Assembly (NCBI GenBank): GCA_020723325.1
Contig: DYJD01000005.1
Span: 231,753 to 284,539 of the forward strand
Direction: 5' to 3'
DNA length: 52,787 nucleotides
Source: Desulfosudis oleivorans
Lineage (GTDB): Bacteria; Desulfobacterota; Desulfobacteria; Desulfobacterales; SURF-7
Positions 50,881 through 52,787 of the stretch are shown here, in pieces. A program made the translations under genes and the position numbers. The notes beneath the pieces are model-generated. The model saw only the letters and a list, made by a program, of their open reading frames with translations, ran no database searches and was not told the DNA's origin. Each line of letters starts with the position of its first letter. The first letter of the stretch is position 1.

Positions 50881-51538
50881 GGCAATTTCATCCGGTCTAA
50901 TTATGAATCCAAAATCAATTCGATGTTCCGTCCCATAACAAAAGAGAGAATTTATATTGAAATAAACGCGCTAAGTCAAGCACATCCCCGGTCACAATAC
51001 AATTAAAATCAACCGTGATGATTTTTCGGCCTTCTCGCTCCAAGATAATTAAAACCCTGAAAAGAATGATGGGTGTCGTGAACAACGAGGACTTTGGCAA
51101 AATGGGCAAGAACAGCAAGAAAAAATTAGTGGAGTCCCCTTACGTTCTTTAGCCAGATCGTTGCAGGGGACTCCTGCCACCATGATCAATACCATCGGTT
51201 GTGAAACAGGCAAAAGAAGACACTTTTTAAGAAACTGAGATTCTGTATACAGCGGATAATATTGCCGCCGATTGTTTTTCAGAACCGGCCTTGCCAAAGA
51301 TAAAGCCGGATGATACAGCATAAAAGAAAAACTTCGACGAATTCGAAAAGCAAAAGCTGGCCGTCAGTTTTATTATGGACCTGAACAAAGAATTGTTTTT
51401 AAAAAAAACGAAACAGGGAGATAACTAGTTCATGGAAGCGGGATAAAAAATGGATCAGGCGGGCTAAACAAAAATATTGGCCCGATTGACCAGCCCAAAA
51501 CGACGAACTGTACAATTCGCTTAGATAAATATATTTAT
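50881..51538. other. Intergenic region between mla operon and AT-rich right end
   Basis: A 658-bp gap. Its left edge carries the mla promoter. The rest has several short frames on both strands (for example minus-strand 50915-51118 and 51049-51321) without ribosome binding sites, family motifs or consistent coding character. It may hold decayed remnants of a mobile gene; I cannot name one. Confidence 0.5.
50951..50979 (-). promoter_or_regulatory. Putative sigma-70 promoter of mlaEFDCA
   Basis: On the minus strand TTGACT (50979-50974), a 17-bp spacer and TATAAA (50956-50951). It lies about 70 bp before the mlaE ATG with no gene between. Confidence 0.65.
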
Positions 51539-52291
51539 ATGCAACGGGAGGAATTCTTGCTTGGACAATACTTCAAATCCATTTATCAAGATACAATGCA
51601 GCGTGCATATGACACGGCGTATGTGCATATCTCTCAGTCGATAGATTCGAATTCAAATTTTCTCGATTGTGGTGCTAGTAATGGATGGACTTTTGATCAC
51701 ATTGCCAAGCGCTGCAGGGTTATGCCCAGCCAATATTACGGAATTGAATGGGATGAAAGCTTTGTTAAATACGGCCAGAAACGTGGACTTAACATTGTTC
51801 TTGGTGATTTAAATAAAGGCCTTCCTTATGATACAGGAACATTCTCATGTGTTTATGCTCTTTCTATCTTGGAGCATTTACTCAATCCTTGCCGGCTATT
51901 AAAAGATTGTCATCGAGTACTAAGCAGCGGCGGTCGGCTCGTGCTGCTTACACCGAATATCAGTACATATTTTACAGCGTTTTTCATACTCCTGGGGAAA
52001 ATGCCCTCCAGCGGACCGCATCCGGACTCTGATGAACTTATTCAAAGAGAGGTAATATTTCAAGTCAGTGATGCACAAGGTACCGATGCCACGGAAGACA
52101 AGCCGATCTATCGCCATCTTATAGTGTTCAGCTATCGGGTACTACGGCGTTATCTGCATATGCTTGGTTTCTCAAAAGTCTCAGGTTACGGATTCGGCCT
52201 CTATCCTTTCCCGATTTTTATGCAGCGCGCGCTTGAGCAAGTCGATCCATTCCATTGTCATCAAATGGTTTTTGTTGCAACAAAATATTGA
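51539..52291 (+). CDS. Class I SAM-dependent methyltransferase
   Basis: Up to 250 residues with a Methyltransf_11-type Rossmann fold: motif I NFLDCGASNGWTFD, acidic loop VLGDLNKGLPYD, motif IV FSCVYALSILEHLLNPCRLL and motif VI SSGGRLVLLTPN. Such genes accompany glycan and lipid clusters. Two starts compete. ATG 51539 has no ribosome binding site, whereas TTG 51557 sits five bases behind GGGAGG (51546-51551) and would give 244 residues; the latter is better supported by sequence. Codon and base use are AT-richer than the genes to the left, suggesting acquired DNA. The next gene is membrane glycosyltransferase-like. Confidence 0.85.
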   Translation: MQREEFLLGQYFKSIYQDTMQRAYDTAYVHISQSIDSNSNFLDCGASNGWTFDHIAKRCRVMPSQYYGIEWDESFVKYGQKRGLNIVLGDLNKGLPYDTGTFSCVYALSILEHLLNPCRLLKDCHRVLSSGGRLVLLTPNISTYFTAFFILLGKMPSSGPHPDSDELIQREVIFQVSDAQGTDATEDKPIYRHLIVFSYRVLRRYLHMLGFSKVSGYGFGLYPFPIFMQRALEQVDPFHCHQMVFVATKY

Positions 52292-52305
52292 TATAAAATA
52301 CAACA

Positions 52306-52787
52306 ATGGCAGCAAATATTCAAAAATTATTAATACTACTAATATTCTTATCCATTATCCTAATCGGTATGCTGGCAACTGCTCCACCGGTCAGCCGTGA
52401 TGCTCTGACCCATCACCTTGCAGTTCCCAAACTATATTTACAACATGGCGGAATTCATGAAATCCCATCAGTGGTTTTTTCCTACTATCCGATGAATCTT
52501 GATTTGCTGTATATGCTGCCGCTATATTTCGGAAATGACATTGCACCGAACTATATTCATTTTGGATTTGCCATACTGACCTCCTGGCTGATATTTATCT
52601 ATCTTAAAAAAAAAGTTCCTTTTGCCTTTGCGTTATTCGGTGCTTTATTTTTCCTCACCACACCGATCATTATTAAGCTTTCCATTACCGCTTATGTTGA
52701 TCTTGGCCTGATTTTTTTTTCAACCGCAGCAATCCCGGATGGCCACCCAAAATCCCCCACTTGTGGCCACTTGAAAATCCCCCACCT
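52306..52787 (+). CDS. Membrane glycosyltransferase-like protein, N-terminal fragment, probably interrupted
   Basis: The frame starts at an ATG 15 bp past the methyltransferase stop and stays open to the window edge. The first membrane helix (about residues 8-25) is followed by PPVSRDALTHHLAVPKLYLQ, then a SYYPMNLDLLYMLPLYF segment and two more membrane helices. The periplasmic Asp loop after helix 1 resembles ArnT/PMT-type polyprenyl-phosphate sugar transferases. From about 52735 the sequence changes to two GC-rich 24-bp direct repeats typical of an insertion-sequence end, so the last 15 or so codons are probably foreign and the gene broken. The AT-rich composition matches its neighbour. Confidence 0.6.
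   Translation, partial: MAANIQKLLILLIFLSIILIGMLATAPPVSRDALTHHLAVPKLYLQHGGIHEIPSVVFSYYPMNLDLLYMLPLYFGNDIAPNYIHFGFAILTSWLIFIYLKKKVPFAFALFGALFFLTTPIIIKLSITAYVDLGLIFFSTAAIPDGHPKSPTCGHLKIPH
52735..52787. mobile_element. Probable insertion-sequence terminus (IS21-like) at right edge
   Basis: Two 24-bp direct repeats (52740-52763 and 52764-52787), each starting TGGCCAC and containing AAAATCCCCCAC, begin abruptly inside the membrane protein gene. Repeated transposase-binding sites of this kind are characteristic of IS21-family ends. The transposase genes would lie beyond the window, so the assignment is tentative. Confidence 0.5.

Noticed and set aside
1-52787. tRNA or rRNA genes and CRISPR arrays
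   Set aside because: The intergenic stretches were read for T-arm-like words, cloverleaf pairing and regularly spaced repeats; none was found.

Overview
The window reads as a chromosomal segment of a Gram-negative anaerobe, most likely Desulfobacterota (a Desulfobacterales-type sulfate reducer or relative); this lineage call is inference. It rests on a clostridial/Wood-Ljungdahl-style MetF, a rubrerythrin-like ferritin protein, cysteine-rich GcvH-like proteins, a fused isobutyryl-CoA mutase (IcmF), a complete Mla outer-membrane lipid transport operon and many receiver-first sensor kinases. No tRNA, rRNA, CRISPR array or phage module was seen.

Layout. 1-479 is the start of a Lys/Ala/Glu repeat protein that runs off the left edge. 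0.8-10 kb is metabolic: metF facing a ferritin-like gene, a tandem pair of GcvH-like proteins behind a sigma-54-type promoter, a thiolase, and a TetR-icmF operon whose promoter carries a palindromic operator. 10-16.3 kb holds a pilin-like locus (pseudopilin-like repeat protein, type IV pilin-like protein, YfaZ-like porin) between two related REC-PAS kinases, one lacking its ATPase domain. 16.6-20.3 kb carries mltG-nagZ (peptidoglycan), facing a secreted lipase with a GspC/PDZ-like partner. 20.6-32.3 kb is signalling: a translationally coupled receiver / giant pseudokinase-AAA-GAF-histidine kinase / NarL-type regulator operon, a chemoreceptor behind a sigma-54-type promoter, and a MASE1 hybrid kinase. 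32.3-37 kb has a trypsin-like lipoprotein, a ferredoxin-nitroreductase, a repeat-rich gap and a large DUF4382-type lipoprotein. 37-46.6 kb is mostly housekeeping: lon-tsaB, pilD, and a cinA / amidohydrolase / coaE / radical SAM / PilZ operon. 46.9-50.9 kb is mlaEFDCA, with an MlaF extended by a degenerate GGDEF domain. The right end turns AT-rich (methyltransferase, membrane glycosyltransferase-like gene) and stops in what looks like an insertion-sequence end interrupting the last gene.

How the genes fit together. PilD at 40 kb is the expected processing enzyme for the pilin at 13 kb, and its substrates would include type II secretion pseudopilins that could export the lipase. IcmF plus thiolase suggests interconversion of branched and straight C4 acyl-CoAs feeding beta-oxidation. 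A dispersed family of inverted elements built from degenerate (TCGGNN)n arms and a shared outer end occurs near 20.4, 34.6-35.0 and 46.7 kb. The observations most worth following up are the duplicated C-x12-C-x5-C-x2-C motifs in the GcvH-like pair, the MlaF-GGDEF fusion, the pseudokinase signalling operon and the repeat family.
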